DNA from: a bacterium
GTDB lineage: Bacteria > Patescibacteriota > Minisyncoccia > JAJYZQ01
Assembly: GCA_021799835.1 (NCBI GenBank)
Contig: JAJYZQ010000022.1
Coordinates: 1-6,874 of the forward strand
Direction of reading: 5' to 3'
DNA: 6,874 nucleotides
Shown here: one piece after another, positions 5,094 to 6,874 of the stretch
Layout of the letters: the number at the start of each line of letters is the position of its first letter
Numbering within the stretch: position 1 is the stretch's first letter
Notes under the pieces: generated by a model
The model's database searches: none
What the model was told of the DNA's origin: nothing
Seen by the model: the letters and a program-made list of their open reading frames with translations, nothing else
Position numbers and translations under genes: made by a program

Positions 5094-5122
5094 ACACTAA
5101 CACGTTTATATATATTTGTCAA
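5094..5122 (-). promoter_or_regulatory. Sigma-70 promoter of the 3D-domain gene
   Basis: On the reverse strand a perfect TTGACA (5122-5117) is followed after 17 bp by TAGTGT (5099-5094). The start would be near 5087, leaving a leader of about 36 nt to the TTG. The consensus -35 suggests the housekeeping sigma factor rather than the ECF factor encoded nearby. Confidence 0.65.
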
Positions 5123-5244
5123 TATCCCCATTATGCGGAAATATCACACAAACAACACTGACGCGTGCATACCGGCGCCGCATAGTTGTTGTTACGGTAG
5201 GTGAGTAGAAATGGGTGCGCGAGAACGCCGGCTGCAGCAACCAA
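5123..5244. other. Spacer between topA stop and 3D-gene promoter
   Basis: No gene is supported here. On the reverse strand, just past the topA stop, AACAACAACT (5194-5185) can pair imperfectly with AGTGTTGTT (5159-5151) around a GC-rich GGCGCC centre, followed by a T/G-rich stretch. This is a weak candidate for the topA terminator. There is no clean U tract. Confidence 0.25.
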
Positions 5245-6874
5245 CTATCCTTGCGTATAAGAGCATTCTTTATTGGAACACTTCACCTTTTTGCCTTTTT
5301 CCACGAGTAAGCTTCCACATAACGGGCATTTTTCGCCGGTCGGCTTATCCCAAAGTGCAAAGTCACACTGCGGATAGTTGCTGCAACCATAGAATACTTT
5401 GCCGCGCTTCGTGCGCTTTGCAACGATATCCCCTGTTTCACATTTCGGACATTTCACTGCGAGCACATCCTGAATGGATTTGGTATAGCGGCATTCGGGG
5501 AATTTGCTGCACGCATAGAATTTGCCGAAGCGACTCTGCTTGATGACCAGCTGCGCACCGCACAAGGGGCAGATCTCATCCGTTTCCTCAACAGTAGTTT
5601 CTTTTTTCACTGCTTTATATTTTTCTTCCAAATTTTTCTCAAACGGCCCATAAAAATCGCTCAGCACATTCACCCATTCTTTTTTCCCTTCCGCGATCTC
5701 ATCAAGGTTATTTTCCATCTGCGATGTAAAGTGATAGTCCACGACATCCGGAAAATTTTGCACGAGCATCATATTTACTTTTTCGCCGATCTCCGTGGGA
5801 TACAATTTTTTCTCATCGTCTCTCCCTACATATCCGCGGCTCGTGATGTTGGAAATGATCGGCGCATACGTGGATGGCCGCCCTATGCTATATTCTTCAA
5901 GCACTTTAATCAGCGTTGCTTCGCTATAGCGCGCGGGCGGCTGAGTAAAACTCTGCTTCCCTTCTATATTGTGCACATCCAGCTCTTCATGCGATGAGAG
6001 TTTCGGTAGTGTCACATCGGTTGATTTGGTCGGCCAAACAGCGAGGAAGCCGTCAAACTTTAACACGCTGCCGTTCGCCTTGAACTGATAGGCATCGCTT
6101 TTTCCTGAAACAACGATAGTCACCTTGGATGAATCAAAGATCGCTTGCGCCATCTGGCTTGCGGTAAAGCGCCGCCAAATAAGGTTGTAGAGCTTAAACT
6201 CCTGTGCAGAGAGATGTGATTTAATGCTTTCCGGCATAATATGCGGATCCGTAGGGCGAATCGCTTCATGCGCTTCCTGCGCATTCTTACTCCGCGACTT
6301 AAAATGCCGAGAAGTGACGGGCAAATAATTTTTTCCATACCGGTCACCAATCACTTCGCGCGCGGACGCAAGCGACTGCGCAGAAAGGTTGAGCGAGTCA
6401 GTACGCATATAGGTAATCAAGCCGGTACTGCCACCCGTGCCAATATCTTTTCCTTCATACAGCCCTTGGGCAAGCATCATGGTCTGGCGAGAACTGAAAC
6501 CGAGGCGCTTGAACGCTTCCTGCTGCAAGGTGCTCGTAGTAAATGGCGGCAACGGATTTTTTACCGTTTCTTTATTCTCCACCTGCTCTACAACAAATGC
6601 CATCCCTTGCACATCATCAATGATCTGTTGCGCTGCTTCGCCGGTTGTAATGGCAAGCTTGTCTAGTTTTTTGCCGTTCACCGCGGAGAGTTCCGCATCA
6701 AACAATTCTGATTTTCCTTTTTGCGCGCAATGCGCGACGATTTTCCAGTATTCCGCACTAACGAATTTCCGCCGCTCATCTTCCCGCTCTACGATCATCC
6801 GCAATGCTACGGATTGCACGCGCCCCGCGGAAAGCCCGCGATAGATCTTTTTCCAGAGGAACGGTGAGAGCTTG
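5245..6874 (-). CDS. topA: DNA topoisomerase I (type IA), C-terminal three quarters; 5' end off window
   Basis: The frame is open from the right edge (first full codon 6873-6871) to TAG at 5247-5245, 542 residues. TopA relaxes negative supercoils through a 5'-phosphotyrosine link. The visible part begins K-L-S-P-F-L-W-K-K and L-S-A-G-R-V-Q-S-V-A-L-R, a hallmark of the family about 165 residues into E. coli TopA, so the Toprim domain is beyond the edge. The catalytic Tyr is in G-L-I-T-Y-M-R-T-D-S (codon 6411-6409). Other landmarks are E-A-H-E-A-I-R-P-T, Y-S-E-A-T-L-I-K-V-L-E and G-R-P-S-T-Y-A-P-I-I. The C-terminus carries three zinc-ribbon repeats: C-P-L-C...C-S-K-F-P-E-C, C-P-K-C...C-S-N-Y-P-Q-C and C-P-L-C...C-S-N-K-E-C, each with four Cys, which bind single-stranded DNA. 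All residues expected in this part are present. A GTG at 6819 lies inside the conserved motif and is not the true start. Confidence 0.97.
   Translation of the reverse strand, partial: KLSPFLWKKIYRGLSAGRVQSVALRMIVEREDERRKFVSAEYWKIVAHCAQKGKSELFDAELSAVNGKKLDKLAITTGEAAQQIIDDVQGMAFVVEQVENKETVKNPLPPFTTSTLQQEAFKRLGFSSRQTMMLAQGLYEGKDIGTGGSTGLITYMRTDSLNLSAQSLASAREVIGDRYGKNYLPVTSRHFKSRSKNAQEAHEAIRPTDPHIMPESIKSHLSAQEFKLYNLIWRRFTASQMAQAIFDSSKVTIVVSGKSDAYQFKANGSVLKFDGFLAVWPTKSTDVTLPKLSSHEELDVHNIEGKQSFTQPPARYSEATLIKVLEEYSIGRPSTYAPIISNITSRGYVGRDDEKKLYPTEIGEKVNMMLVQNFPDVVDYHFTSQMENNLDEIAEGKKEWVNVLSDFYGPFEKNLEEKYKAVKKETTVEETDEICPLCGAQLVIKQSRFGKFYACSKFPECRYTKSIQDVLAVKCPKCETGDIVAKRTKRGKVFYGCSNYPQCDFALWDKPTGEKCPLCGSLLVEKGKKVKCSNKECSYTQG

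Overview
The window looks like ordinary chromosome from a Candidate Phyla Radiation (Patescibacteria) bacterium, probably Parcubacteria-like. This rests on several weak signs rather than one marker: small genes with short gaps, a free-standing 58-aa protein with the small helical 'GW..DI' motif I associate with this group, an ECF sigma factor paired with a membrane partner that lacks the usual zinc anti-sigma domain, and an intergenic palindrome centred on TGCCGGCA of the kind common in such genomes. A release factor 2 gene and a TGA-terminated sigma gene fit the standard bacterial code, not the UGA-recoded code of Gracilibacteria.

Layout. On the left, the 5' part of prfB (minus, runs off the window) is divergent from a yraN/UPF0102 gene (plus), which is followed by the 58-aa gene. 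In both divergent genes a -10 element lies exactly 6 nt before the start codon, which suggests leaderless transcripts. A 129-bp element with perfect 19-bp inverted arms (982-1110) then precedes tRNA-Thr(CGT). Next comes a HAD-family hydrolase gene that is full length except for one in-frame TAG in the middle, ended by a good terminator. The centre holds an ECF sigma factor and, overlapping it by ATGA, a 426-aa single-pass membrane protein with an Ala/Thr/Ser-rich outer domain, read here as a sigma/anti-sigma pair. The 327 bp after it has no gene but is structured: a G-rich block with G-quadruplex potential, a 14-bp hairpin and a CCTGCC...GGCAGG palindrome. On the right, two minus-strand units lie head to tail: topA (its 5' end is off the window) and a secreted or membrane-anchored 3D-domain protein with its own promoter, a perfect Shine-Dalgarno sequence, a TTG start and a UUCG-loop terminator.

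Functionally these are housekeeping genes (translation termination, tRNA, topoisomerase I) around a likely envelope-sensing module: the sigma/anti-sigma pair and a probable peptidoglycan-active 3D protein sit next to each other in convergent orientation. A regulatory link between them is possible but not shown by the sequence. I see no CRISPR array, transposase, phage gene or defence system.
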